This document shows, piece after piece, positions 7,697 through 15,322 of a stretch of 26,639 bases of DNA; positions within the stretch are counted from its first letter, which is position 1, and the number at the start of each line of letters is the position of its first letter. The stretch spans positions 1-26,639 of the IMG/VR virus record IMGVR_UViG_3300045581_000055; one strand, written 5' to 3'. The position numbers and the translations under genes were made by a program. Under the pieces are notes generated by a model. It was not told the origin of the DNA. It made no database searches and worked only from the letters and a program-made list of their open reading frames with translations. This DNA is from a virus.

Positions 7697-9311
7697 CTAA
7701 ACCTCCTAATAGTTGTTGTGGATTTACTCCAGCCTGTTGTAGCATGGCTTGGATATTTTGTCCACCTGTTTGTTCTATATCTGAAGCAGCAGCTGCGGAA
7801 GCCGTATCAACAGCCCCTTGAGACATAGCGTTGGCTGCTTGTTGACGCATTTGCATTTGCATTTGTTTATTTTGCATTTCTAGCATTTCAGTTTGTACTT
7901 CTTCTTCAGACTTTACCCACATACGAGAATCAAAACCAAGACTGGTAATTAAAGCTTTAGCATAACTATCCCACTTAAAGGTAGCCACTGCTTGTTCTGG
8001 TAGGTTTCTTACCATTTCTCCCATTTGAATAAGCTTTTGTAAATCTGTATCTCTTGATAAAGCTTGTAAACCAGTAATGATTTCTACTGATAGGGTTCCG
8101 TCTTTATCAAAGAATTGTTCTTGTAGTCTAGGATCAATCTCTTCTTCTTTAAGCATAAGAGCAAGTGTTCGTTTAACAAGTGGTTCCATAAGTGTTCTTG
8201 ATATGCTAGAGAAAGCACCACCAAGAATTGTTTCTAATTCAGAACCAATCATTCTTACTGCCGTTGCTGTAACACGATCACCAGTAGGGATAGCGGAAGA
8301 GGACATTAGGAATGCTTGTCCTACTTCTCTTCTCATGTTTTCTACGGCTGCACTTGTAGAAGAAATTTGTGGATTAATTGTTTGTGCGGGTGAGATTGTA
8401 AATACATCGTTAGGTCTAGCTGCAATAAAACTACCGTTTCTTGCGGCAGCAATATCATCTACTTCTGTAACTCCTGTTGGGTCTACGCCCATCCAGAAAG
8501 CTGAAGCAGCAGCCATACCTTCTAACATAGCTTGAGTATAGTTTTCAAGAGATGTTAAATCACCTAAGATATCTTCACAATGAGATCTACCATAGTTTTC
8601 ACCAGCTATTGCATACCAACGAAGGTGAACTAAAGGAAGAATTTCATAGTAGCCTTCTTCAATTAGCTCTCCTTTTTCGTTTTCTTTTCGAGAATACCAA
8701 GTACCATCTTCTTGTTTTAAATATTGACAATAAATAGTATTGTATCCTCTTCTGTATTCAATACCTGATTCTGCACCATAGTAGTACAATTCGTTTTCTG
8801 GATCAATAGCAATATACTCAAGATGTATAATTTCTTTTACATCTCCAAGCACATCTCTAGAAGATACGAATTGATCTAGTCGATAGTTTCTAAAACTAAA
8901 GTTGTCTTCCATACAGAATAAAACATCTCCAGCTACGATAAGATGTTGTAATGCAATATAGACAGACTCTCTTAAGTTTTTTGAAATTAGTTTATTATAG
9001 ACTTGGAACGATAGCGTTTCTAAATAACCAGAGATTTCGGTAGGCGGTTCAACACCACTCTTAATTTTAAATTTAAAGAATGGTGTATCGTTTAGTGGCA
9101 TTAAAGCACTAAGGATTCTAGACGCTAGTGCTGTAACACCCCTAGAAGCTACAGAGCTATAGGGTTGTGGTAGTGCCATTTCTTCTGTCCAGTTTTCTGG
9201 TGGAAGCACAGAAGGAATGGTTAATGAGGCACAAAGTCTAGCCCTATCTACTTTACTTGTTCTGGCTGAATCCAAAACTCTAAAGCGTTCGGCTAGAGTT
9301 TTTGGGTTCAT
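7689..9311 (-). CDS. Portal / head-tail connector protein (T7 gp8-like)
   Basis: The 540-residue product is nearly the length of T7 gp8 (536 aa). It has the family pattern: an N-terminal RFRVLDSARTSKVDRARLC segment, PYSSVASRGVTALASRILSA, the central RWYAIAGENYGRSHCEDILG segment, and a Gln/Met/Ala-rich C-terminal part. The protein forms the dodecameric ring at one capsid vertex through which DNA is packed and to which the tail attaches. Its ATG overlaps the preceding stop (ATGA). It begins the core virion block. Confidence 0.95.
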   Translation of the reverse strand: MNPKTLAERFRVLDSARTSKVDRARLCASLTIPSVLPPENWTEEMALPQPYSSVASRGVTALASRILSALMPLNDTPFFKFKIKSGVEPPTEISGYLETLSFQVYNKLISKNLRESVYIALQHLIVAGDVLFCMEDNFSFRNYRLDQFVSSRDVLGDVKEIIHLEYIAIDPENELYYYGAESGIEYRRGYNTIYCQYLKQEDGTWYSRKENEKGELIEEGYYEILPLVHLRWYAIAGENYGRSHCEDILGDLTSLENYTQAMLEGMAAASAFWMGVDPTGVTEVDDIAAARNGSFIAARPNDVFTISPAQTINPQISSTSAAVENMRREVGQAFLMSSSAIPTGDRVTATAVRMIGSELETILGGAFSSISRTLMEPLVKRTLALMLKEEEIDPRLQEQFFDKDGTLSVEIITGLQALSRDTDLQKLIQMGEMVRNLPEQAVATFKWDSYAKALITSLGFDSRMWVKSEEEVQTEMLEMQNKQMQMQMRQQAANAMSQGAVDTASAAAASDIEQTGGQNIQAMLQQAGVNPQQLLGGLGG

Positions 9312-9661
9312 GCTGGTCTGGTTGTATTAGTTCTGGTTGTTGGTCTTGATCCTACGCCGTTATATAAAGAACCGTAGAAATCAACTGTTAGTTTTTCTCG
9401 CCCTTCTTCTTCCTCTTCCATTGATGTTGCTGCATCAATAGCTTCTTGTTCAGCAATGTCAGCTTCGGCAATTCGTGCTGCTTCTTCTGCTTTAATTCTT
9501 TCTCGCTCTGCTTGAGCTGCTGCTTCTCTTTCTTTTTCGTCCGCTTTTGCTCTTTCTCTTCGGATATCTTCTTGTTCTTGTTGATATCTTCTTTCGTCAG
9601 CAAGAAGTTGTTCTTGTTCTGCTTTGGTCATGCCACCTTGAATTGTTGGTGCGCCGCCCAT
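9308..9661 (-). CDS. 117-aa charged coiled-coil protein before portal (T7 gp7.3 position)
   Basis: The protein consists mainly of one long charged helix (about residues 12-90), rich in Glu, Gln, Arg and Ala, then a short C-terminal part with LTVDFYGSLYNGVGSRP and a Thr/Arg/Pro tail. A coiled coil is likely. It sits directly before the portal gene, where T7 has gp7.3, a small virion protein needed for tail function, and the C-terminal SLYNGVG part might play a similar role. No sequence identity can be claimed. The ATG follows GGAGG, and the stop overlaps the portal start (ATGA). Confidence 0.8.
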   Translation of the reverse strand: MGGAPTIQGGMTKAEQEQLLADERRYQQEQEDIRRERAKADEKEREAAAQAERERIKAEEAARIAEADIAEQEAIDAATSMEEEEEGREKLTVDFYGSLYNGVGSRPTTRTNTTRPA

Positions 9662-9673
9662 AAGTACCTCCTT

Positions 9674-10552
9674 TTATTGTGGTCTTGTTTCATAAAAAGA
9701 AGGTTGCTCGACTCTACGAAGTTTGTCTTTTACTCTTGGTGGTGTAGTTGTCTTTTTCTTTGGACCTTCTTTAGTTTCAGTAGCAAGAGTAAGAGTTGGG
9801 CTTGTTTCTCGTTCTCTAATCTCTCTACCTAAAGTATCAATTGTTTGTTGTCTAATGTTTTCTAATGGTACAGCCTCAGCTTCTGCTGCGGCAATAGCAT
9901 TTTGACTGGCAAGATCTAAAGATCTTTGTGTGTTTTCTTCTTGTCCTGAGTAATACTTAATTAAATCTTTTTGTTTAACTATTTTATCAGCTTGCAAATA
10001 AGCTTTATATAATGGAGAATCCATATTACCCCAGTGAGCATTCATCCATCTAGCAGCAGAACGATATCCTGCTTTTTGTGCTTCGTTTTTATCTTGAAAT
10101 AATTTTACAACTTTCTCAGGATCTGTAAAGTAAGACTCGTCTATATTTCCGTATCTACTAGCGTAGGTTGGGATAAAAAAACTACTTAAGTTACCTGATG
10201 ATGATAATGGGGTTGCTAGTTTTTGTCTGTGTTCTTCTCTTAGTTTTTCCATTTCAGCCATTGCGTAATTAGAAATAACTTGAGATTCTTCTTTTTTAGA
10301 TGCAAAGTTTGCAAGTGCATTTTTAAAAAAGTTTGTTTCAATGTCATTAATTTTTACACCAAGATCTGATCTTTGAAGTTCTCCGATCATTCCTTTAATT
10401 CTTTGAATGTCTTTTTTTCTTTCTACTTCTCTTTGACCTTTGGATTTTTTCTTTGTAGAAGAGCCACTTAATTCTAAATTAGCGGCTTTTGCTGCTGTTC
10501 TAGAATTAAAATAAGTTGACACTCCTTTAAGTAAATCTTGAAAGGAACTCAT
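9674..10552 (-). CDS. 292-aa helical protein of unknown function upstream of portal
   Basis: The protein is Lys/Glu/Ala-rich and mostly helical. It has a short N-terminal segment (MSSFQDLLKGVSTYFNSRTA), a highly basic stretch near residues 33-55, long helices to about residue 250, and a Pro/Lys/Thr-rich tail. There is no signal peptide or membrane segment. Its ATG overlaps the stop of the 64-aa gene (ATGA), and it precedes the 117-aa and portal genes, so it is probably a virion or assembly protein. A minor or internal virion protein is one possibility, since no gp14-16-like genes follow tail tubular B here. I do not recognise the family. Confidence 0.78.
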   Translation of the reverse strand: MSSFQDLLKGVSTYFNSRTAAKAANLELSGSSTKKKSKGQREVERKKDIQRIKGMIGELQRSDLGVKINDIETNFFKNALANFASKKEESQVISNYAMAEMEKLREEHRQKLATPLSSSGNLSSFFIPTYASRYGNIDESYFTDPEKVVKLFQDKNEAQKAGYRSAARWMNAHWGNMDSPLYKAYLQADKIVKQKDLIKYYSGQEENTQRSLDLASQNAIAAAEAEAVPLENIRQQTIDTLGREIRERETSPTLTLATETKEGPKKKTTTPPRVKDKLRRVEQPSFYETRPQ

Positions 10553-10743
10553 TTTAGATTCTCCTTTTGTTGTAGTTTGACAATAGATTCTAGTTTATCT
10601 ATTAGAGAGATTTGTCCTGCTGTATATGCAGCACGACGAATAAACTCATCCGTTGTCATTGTTTCGTCGTAACGAAGGGGTTGATACAGTTCCCTTAGTA
10701 TTGGAATCCACTCTGGATTTAGATGCGGATACTTTGAGTTCAT
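10549..10743 (-). CDS. 64-aa protein overlapping the 72-aa gene
   Basis: The small acidic/aromatic protein begins MNSKYPHLNPEWIPILRELY and ends in a helix QISLIDKLESIVKLQQKENL. Its start has AAGGA about 8 nt upstream, and its stop is coupled to the 292-aa gene by ATGA. It shares 98 bp with the end of the 72-aa gene in another frame, far more than any other overlap here. A shorter version from ATG at 10659-10657 would nearly remove the overlap but lacks a ribosome-binding site. Both frames look protein-like. Function unknown. Confidence 0.65.
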   Translation of the reverse strand: MNSKYPHLNPEWIPILRELYQPLRYDETMTTDEFIRRAAYTAGQISLIDKLESIVKLQQKENLK

Positions 10744-10864
10744 TGATTTCTTCCTTCATTTTGTTTACTTCCGCAAGTAGTTCCCGCAGAAACAACGAAG
10801 TCTCTGCGGGAGTTAGTTGTACATTAGAAGTTAAACGAAGTTTAATTTGTTCTAGGCTAGCCAT
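10646..10864 (-). CDS. 72-aa coiled-coil protein of unknown function
   Basis: The protein reads MASLEQIKLRLTSN, then LTPAETSLFLRELLAEVNK and MKEEINELKVSAS, and ends in a Ser/Asn-rich tail. The middle is a predicted amphipathic, probably coiled-coil helix. It starts 3 nt after the stop of the reductase gene, with AGGA upstream. It may be the first gene of the virion block or the last of the nucleotide block. Its last 98 bp also code for the N-terminus of the 64-aa protein in another frame. Confidence 0.65.
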   Translation of the reverse strand: MASLEQIKLRLTSNVQLTPAETSLFLRELLAEVNKMKEEINELKVSASKSRVDSNTKGTVSTPSLRRNNDNG

Positions 10865-10867
10865 AAA

Positions 10868-12757
10868 TTATCCTGTTGTTAGGTCTACTAATTCACAACC
10901 ATTAGCAGTGCAAGCAAAACTATGACTTGATGTAGTAGTATCTTGTTGTTCGTATTTGCGTAGTAGAGAAAAATCAACATCTACGCGAGGGAAATTATTA
11001 TAGACTTCTTCAGTAATTTCTTCAAATGGGGCTTGCTGATATGTGTGTTCTGTCTTTGGTAAGAAAGATACACCAGAGATACCATCAAAATATTCATATA
11101 CCCACTGACCAAGCATTAGGAATTCTGAATCAGAATAATTAACAGTAACACTTGGCTTATGATGACAATAAAAATCTTGATAGATCTTCCATAAAATCAT
11201 ATGTGTAATTGCATCTAGATTAGTAGATGTAACAGTTGCATTTGAAGATTTCATTGGAAATGAAAAGACTGCTTGGTTATCTGGGTTGATAACACAATCC
11301 TCACAAGGAACACCCTGATCTTTCATAAGTTGATATACAGGATCTTTCTTATCAATACGAACCCGTCGAATAAAATAAGGAGCATATTGTGGGTGTAGTC
11401 CACTAGCACAACCAGCTAAACAACTAGTTGTTCCTTCGGGTTTTACACAAGTAATAGACTTAGATGGATTAATACCAATCTTAGCAGCCCATTCCTTATT
11501 TACTTCTTCTGTGTGTTGTTTTAATTTCTTCAATAGAAGAATTAATTTAGTTGGGCTTTGCTTACCCGAAGTTAAAGAATTGTCAAAAATACCAGTCATT
11601 GAAACACCAAGAAGTCTTTCTTCTTCGCAGTTCTTTACCCACTTTTCCCCTAAGTATGGGAAGTAAGTAAACTTACTTTGAATTGTTCCAATAATTGTAG
11701 CTACTTCAATCTTAGCCATAAGTGTTTCTTCTGTGTCATAATCTTTAACTACAATTGTAGATAAGTTACAGAATTGGTTTGGTCTAAGAATAATTTCAGA
11801 ACATGGGTTTGTTCCAAAATAAATGTTTTTAGTTTCACGACCAGCGCGTTCTGCTAGAAGCGTCATGGTTTGACGATTTAACATACCGCGTTCGCCTGAG
11901 TGTGAGTTGTATAGGTCTGTCCATTCTTCTAGGAATTGCCCTAGACTTGGCTTGCTTGTGTAGACGGCTGAGTTGTTAGCTAAGGATCTATGTCCTGCTC
12001 CGTCCCACCATGCTCCGCTCTTACACAGAGCCATTTCTCTATCTCCCAAATCACTAAGAGAAATCATTGCAGACCTACGGACACCACCAACAATTACTGA
12101 TTGTGCAATCTTACAGCAAATGTCATGGCATTCTAGTGGTGTTAATCTTCTTCCTTGAGCTTTATAAAAAGTTTGTACAATAAATCTAAAAACTTCTTCT
12201 AAAGGTGCAGGACCACTAGCTCTACCACCAAAGGTTTTTAGTCTAGCTCCTGCTGGTCTTACTCTATCTGTAGTCCACTTAGGATGAATACCATTATAAA
12301 GGAATGAAATAAGATTATAAAGGGCATCACACCAGCCTTCTCTTGAATCTTGTACATCAATATTAACATTCCAGTTCTTTTCTATTGTTGGAATAATTGG
12401 TAGTTTTTCGGTACATCGTCTTTCAACGGTAAACCCCATACCAGTTCCACACATTAGAACATACATTAATTGTGAGAAAGATTCACTTGAATCAATCTCA
12501 ATATAAGCACAGTTATATAGTGCTGTATGGTCACGATCCAACGCTGGACCAGCAACCATAAGTCCTCGCATACTAGGTAGTACCTCTCTATTAAGAATAG
12601 CTGTCTTAATATCTGGTCTTTCTAGTAAGCTAGGTTCTTTATTTGTAAAGTAATTCCACCAGCGATCTACTGTTTCTTCCCACGACTCTCTTCTGTTTTC
12701 ACTTTCAATCCATCTGGCATAACGACTGATGGCAATAAACTTTTGAAATGTATCCAT
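10868..12757 (-). CDS. nrdJ: Adenosylcobalamin-dependent (class II) monomeric ribonucleotide reductase
   Basis: The 629-residue enzyme reduces ribonucleotides (triphosphates in the Lactobacillus leichmannii relative, 739 aa) to deoxyribonucleotides using coenzyme B12. The catalytic set is complete: C83 in YNCAYIEI and C330 in FCNLS for the reducing pair, C319 and E321 in NPCSE for the thiyl radical and acid site, and the C-terminal CTANGC pair (616 and 621) that regenerates the active site. The start is ATG at 12757-12755, with AGGAG 7 nt upstream and one base after the dUTPase stop. A longer frame to 12826 would run into dUTPase and was not used. It supplies dNTPs for phage replication, and implies that the host makes or imports B12. 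Confidence 0.94.
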   Translation of the reverse strand: MDTFQKFIAISRYARWIESENRRESWEETVDRWWNYFTNKEPSLLERPDIKTAILNREVLPSMRGLMVAGPALDRDHTALYNCAYIEIDSSESFSQLMYVLMCGTGMGFTVERRCTEKLPIIPTIEKNWNVNIDVQDSREGWCDALYNLISFLYNGIHPKWTTDRVRPAGARLKTFGGRASGPAPLEEVFRFIVQTFYKAQGRRLTPLECHDICCKIAQSVIVGGVRRSAMISLSDLGDREMALCKSGAWWDGAGHRSLANNSAVYTSKPSLGQFLEEWTDLYNSHSGERGMLNRQTMTLLAERAGRETKNIYFGTNPCSEIILRPNQFCNLSTIVVKDYDTEETLMAKIEVATIIGTIQSKFTYFPYLGEKWVKNCEEERLLGVSMTGIFDNSLTSGKQSPTKLILLLKKLKQHTEEVNKEWAAKIGINPSKSITCVKPEGTTSCLAGCASGLHPQYAPYFIRRVRIDKKDPVYQLMKDQGVPCEDCVINPDNQAVFSFPMKSSNATVTSTNLDAITHMILWKIYQDFYCHHKPSVTVNYSDSEFLMLGQWVYEYFDGISGVSFLPKTEHTYQQAPFEEITEEVYNNFPRVDVDFSLLRKYEQQDTTTSSHSFACTANGCELVDLTTG

Positions 12758-12758
12758 A

Positions 12759-13283
12759 TTATACTCCTGTTGAACCAAACCCACCGCTTCCTCTAGCCGT
12801 ATTAAACACTTGCTTAACACTAACAAACTCTGGGGAAATAAAACCCATGATTAACATTTGTGCAATTCGATCTCCGTCTTTAATTGCAAAGGGTTCTTTA
12901 CCTGTGTTTTTAATAGCTACTTTAACTTCACCCCTATAGTCAGGGTCAATCAAACCAACGGCATTAGCTAAAGTAATTCCGTGCTTTGTTGCAAGTCCTG
13001 ATCGTGGCAATAGTAAAGCCATTAAATGACTGGGTAGTTCTAAAGTAATTCCAGTAGGAATAACTTTAGTTTCTTCTGGCTCTACAATAAGAAACCCTTC
13101 GTGATGTAGGTTTGCTTGGATATCGTAGGCTGCTGCTCCATCAGTTCCTTTAGTTGGAACAGAGAATCTTGAAGAAGAAATTTTAACGGTATTATTGGGA
13201 ACATAAGTATACGAGTTAACTTCGTAGTTCTTAGGGTTGGTAAACTCATTTGTATCTACATAGTAAGTATTGTTGTTATTCAT
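12759..13283 (-). CDS. dut: dUTP diphosphatase (trimeric dUTPase)
   Basis: The enzyme converts dUTP to dUMP and pyrophosphate, keeping uracil out of DNA and supplying ThyX. All five motifs are present: DGAAAYDIQA (48-57), PRSGLA (93-98), NAVGLIDPDYRGEV (107-120, catalytic D115), DGDRIAQMLI (136-145) and RGSGGFGSTG (164-173). An N-terminal extension of about 30 Asn/Tyr-rich residues precedes the core. The ATG is only about 12 nt from the predicted transcription start of the promoter-like motif upstream and has just a weak GAGA ribosome-binding site. The stop lies one base before the reductase start. Confidence 0.95.
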   Translation of the reverse strand: MNNNNTYYVDTNEFTNPKNYEVNSYTYVPNNTVKISSSRFSVPTKGTDGAAAYDIQANLHHEGFLIVEPEETKVIPTGITLELPSHLMALLLPRSGLATKHGITLANAVGLIDPDYRGEVKVAIKNTGKEPFAIKDGDRIAQMLIMGFISPEFVSVKQVFNTARGSGGFGSTGV

Positions 13284-13293
13284 GTTATATATC

Positions 13294-13306
13294 TCTATAG
13301 CCCCAA
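13294..13306 (-). promoter_or_regulatory. Putative phage RNA polymerase promoter, copy 3 (before dUTPase)
   Basis: The minus strand reads TTGGGGCTATAGA, identical to copies at 15541-15529 and 22492-22480. The CTATAG core resembles bases -5 to +1 of T7 and SP6 promoters, giving a likely start at G13295. The motif lies in the 24-nt gap between the Ig-like gene and dUTPase, so it would drive dUTPase, reductase and probably the virion genes. Confidence 0.7.
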
Positions 13307-13307
13307 T

Positions 13308-13766
13308 TTAACCTAAGCTATTCATGTCCATTCTAATAGTTGAAATATCAAAGGGAACTCTTGTATTTTCTAAAGCATCAATATTACCAAAAGTAAGATT
13401 TCCTCTATACTGTCCGTCTGCGCCTGTGTATGTTATAACAATATTCATAGTAGCACCAGGAGCTAGACAATAACGAGTGTTTGCGTTTATAGCAACTCCG
13501 TTTAGAGTAATAACGCCTGTTCCGTTTCCTGTGTTGGCTGTTACTGTCCAAGTCATACCTTGCCAACAAACAGATCCAGCACCATAGTTTGTTATAGGAA
13601 CAGTCAAAACTGCTGGATCTGCAACAAGGGATCTAGTTATAGCTACAGCAGAATTACCATTAACCGTAAAATAATTATTTTGAGGGCATCTACCAATATT
13701 ACCGTTATTTGCTGTAAATCCTAAATCGCCCATAGGCATACCAGTTCTTGCAAAAGCTTTAATCAT
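13308..13766 (-). CDS. 152-aa beta-rich, Ig-like protein of unknown function
   Basis: The start chosen is ATG at 13766-13764, which has AAAGGAG 5 nt upstream and overlaps the exonuclease stop (ATGA); the frame also runs 7 codons further upstream. The protein is rich in Thr, Asn, Gly and Val, with alternating strands: AVLTVPITNYGAGSVCW, MTWTVTANTGNGTGVITLNG, TMNIVITYTGADGQYRGNLTF. This looks like an Ig-like beta sandwich of about 100 residues, of the sort found in virion decoration or fibre proteins. There is no signal peptide. It is out of place among nucleotide and nuclease genes. Two cysteines (about 67 and 99) could pair. Function not recognised. Confidence 0.8.
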   Translation of the reverse strand: MIKAFARTGMPMGDLGFTANNGNIGRCPQNNYFTVNGNSAVAITRSLVADPAVLTVPITNYGAGSVCWQGMTWTVTANTGNGTGVITLNGVAINANTRYCLAPGATMNIVITYTGADGQYRGNLTFGNIDALENTRVPFDISTIRMDMNSLG

Positions 13767-14506
13767 TTTAACTCCTTTGGATACCAAGGTATTACTTGGT
13801 TATTCCAATCTTCTGTTCTTAAAATTCGGACGCATCTAGCTTGAGCTAAAGCATCCTCAAATGAATACTTACCCCCATCTTTGTTTGGCATTTGCTCATA
13901 CAAACTAAGAACTAAAGGGCTGTGATTAACTGGTTTGGTAGAGTCTAGTAGTTTTTTAGCCTTAGCTTGACCCATTTTCCAAACACCAGGAATATTATCA
14001 GTAACATCACCCATTATCCACTGCTTGTGGAAATTATAATCGGCTTCTTCTTTACTGGTAAAAATTACTGGATTTTCTTCTGTATCTTTCATTGGTGGTT
14101 TCCAAGACCACCCATAAACCGAATAGATATCTTTGTCAATAGTTACAGCAATTGCTTTTCCCATTGACATTTGAATACCCATTAGATCATCTGCTTCCAA
14201 ATGATCTTTAGTTTGACACTCATAACTATCTTTAATATAAGACTCAGCATAAGTTAGATTTTCGGGTGTTTGTTTTACAACATCCCTATGTGCTTTATAC
14301 TGAGGCCACCATGTTCTTCTAAAGTTTTCTGAGCGAGGACAAGAGAAAGCAACAACAACTCTTGTTACTTCTGGTGGTGTCCATTTACGAATATCATCTT
14401 TGATTCGATCTTCTAACCACTCAGAGCCTTCTTGGTCTGCCCAAAATGCAGCTCTGTAAGCAATAATGTCTCCATCTAAAACAGCTATACTAGGTTTGTT
14501 CATCAT
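13763..14506 (-). CDS. 5'-3' exonuclease (T7 gp6 / FEN-like PIN family)
   Basis: The 247-residue enzyme has the acidic metal-binding sites of the 5' nuclease family: D11 and D13 in VLDGDIIAYR, the D107 region in DHLEADDLMG, D124 and D126 in VTIDKDIYS, and GDVTDNIPGV (166-175), which leads into the helix-hairpin-helix. T7 gp6 is 300 aa, and the family removes RNA primers and degrades host DNA. It starts with a double ATG (14506 and 14503). The ribosome-binding site is weak: AGGAG is 15 nt upstream, inside the end of the 26-aa gene. Its stop overlaps the next start. Confidence 0.92.
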   Translation of the reverse strand: MMNKPSIAVLDGDIIAYRAAFWADQEGSEWLEDRIKDDIRKWTPPEVTRVVVAFSCPRSENFRRTWWPQYKAHRDVVKQTPENLTYAESYIKDSYECQTKDHLEADDLMGIQMSMGKAIAVTIDKDIYSVYGWSWKPPMKDTEENPVIFTSKEEADYNFHKQWIMGDVTDNIPGVWKMGQAKAKKLLDSTKPVNHSPLVLSLYEQMPNKDGGKYSFEDALAQARCVRILRTEDWNNQVIPWYPKELK

Positions 14507-14516
14507 AAAACACTTA

Positions 14517-14597
14517 TTAATCTCCTAAATCTATTACACCAGAACCAATTAGCAATAAAACAATTACGACAACTAAAGCAATTCCTAGTAGAATCAT
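14517..14597 (-). CDS. 26-aa single-span membrane microprotein
   Basis: A tiny gene starts with ATG at 14597-14595, overlapping the kinase stop (ATGA), and ends with TAA at 14519-14517. The product is MILLGIALVVVIVLLLIG followed by SGVIDLGD: one hydrophobic helix of about 18 residues with a short acidic tail. It exactly fills the gap between kinase and exonuclease. Single-span microproteins in phages can be lysis, inhibitor or membrane-association factors, but nothing here decides. The ATGA coupling and uninterrupted hydrophobic pattern argue against chance. Confidence 0.62.
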   Translation of the reverse strand: MILLGIALVVVIVLLLIGSGVIDLGD

Positions 14598-15322
14598 TCA
14601 GTATCTTTCTTCTTATACATATCATCAATCAGTTCTTCAATCTCCTTAAGAAGAGATTCGTGATTGATGTTTCGTCCTTGTCTGTTTGCAGAACATACTT
14701 CACATTCGCATAATACTAGACTCTCAGCGATAATATTAAACAGGATTAAAGAAAGTTGACTAAGCAATTCCACATATTTGTCCATGCTTCCATCGTTTAC
14801 AAGACGGAATTCAAACAGTTGGTCATAGTCTTTTTCACTTAGTTCTACTTTATTAGCCATTGTTTCTGATTCGTGGTTTCGCCACTCACCATTATGATCT
14901 TCTAATTGTCGAGATCCATGAGCAATAAAAATTTGTTTTGCTCCTATTTTACGACCATAAGCAACTTCGTTCATATACCGACAATCATCTATAATAATGA
15001 CTCGTTCTTTATATTTCTTTGCGTTGTTTTCTAAGTTTTCGTTTTCTTCTTTTGCCAGTTTTTCAAATGTTTTATTGAAACACTCCACCCAATAATCAGG
15101 GTTTTCTTTTCGCTTTCGTTCACCAAGATCCTGACAAAAAGCTCTGTATTGATCTGGTTTTGTTTCCTTGGATAGCCCTAGCTTTGCTGCTTCATCTTTA
15201 ATACCTTTAGCAAAAGGAACAATGACTGGCTTCATGCCCATGTTTTCTGCTATAATTTTAAGGATGTTAGCTGCCGTTGTTTTCCCAACACGGGCTTTCC
15301 CACCTAACATAATTACAATCAT
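14594..15322 (-). CDS. P-loop kinase, probable deoxynucleoside monophosphate kinase
   Basis: The 242-residue protein starts with a Walker A loop, GGKARVGKTT (7-16), in a fold start typical of nucleotide kinases. Later come RKENPDYWVECF and VIIIDDCRYMNE, which resemble the DPDYW and D.R..NE elements of phage dNMP kinases (T4 gp1 type). A helical C-terminal part with three cysteines (CECEVC) follows. It would phosphorylate dTMP and other dNMPs for DNA synthesis, which fits the neighbouring ThyX and reductase genes. The ATG has AGGAG 8 nt upstream and lies 56 bp inside the end of the 166-aa gene. Confidence 0.75.
   Translation of the reverse strand: MIVIMLGGKARVGKTTAANILKIIAENMGMKPVIVPFAKGIKDEAAKLGLSKETKPDQYRAFCQDLGERKRKENPDYWVECFNKTFEKLAKEENENLENNAKKYKERVIIIDDCRYMNEVAYGRKIGAKQIFIAHGSRQLEDHNGEWRNHESETMANKVELSEKDYDQLFEFRLVNDGSMDKYVELLSQLSLILFNIIAESLVLCECEVCSANRQGRNINHESLLKEIEELIDDMYKKKDTE

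Noticed and set aside
8077-8535. 152-codon plus-strand frame opposite the portal gene
   Set aside because: Shadow of the portal coding sequence, with no similarity to a known protein and no upstream signals.
9388-9832. Frames on both strands overlapping the 117-aa and 292-aa genes
   Set aside because: Low-complexity Lys- or Phe/Ser/Cys-rich products come from reading the charged coiled-coil codons out of frame.
12758-12826. Upstream extension of the reductase gene (23 extra codons)
   Set aside because: It would overlap the dUTPase C-terminus containing its motif 5, while ATG at 12757 has an AGGAG at the right distance and matches the family's N-terminus.
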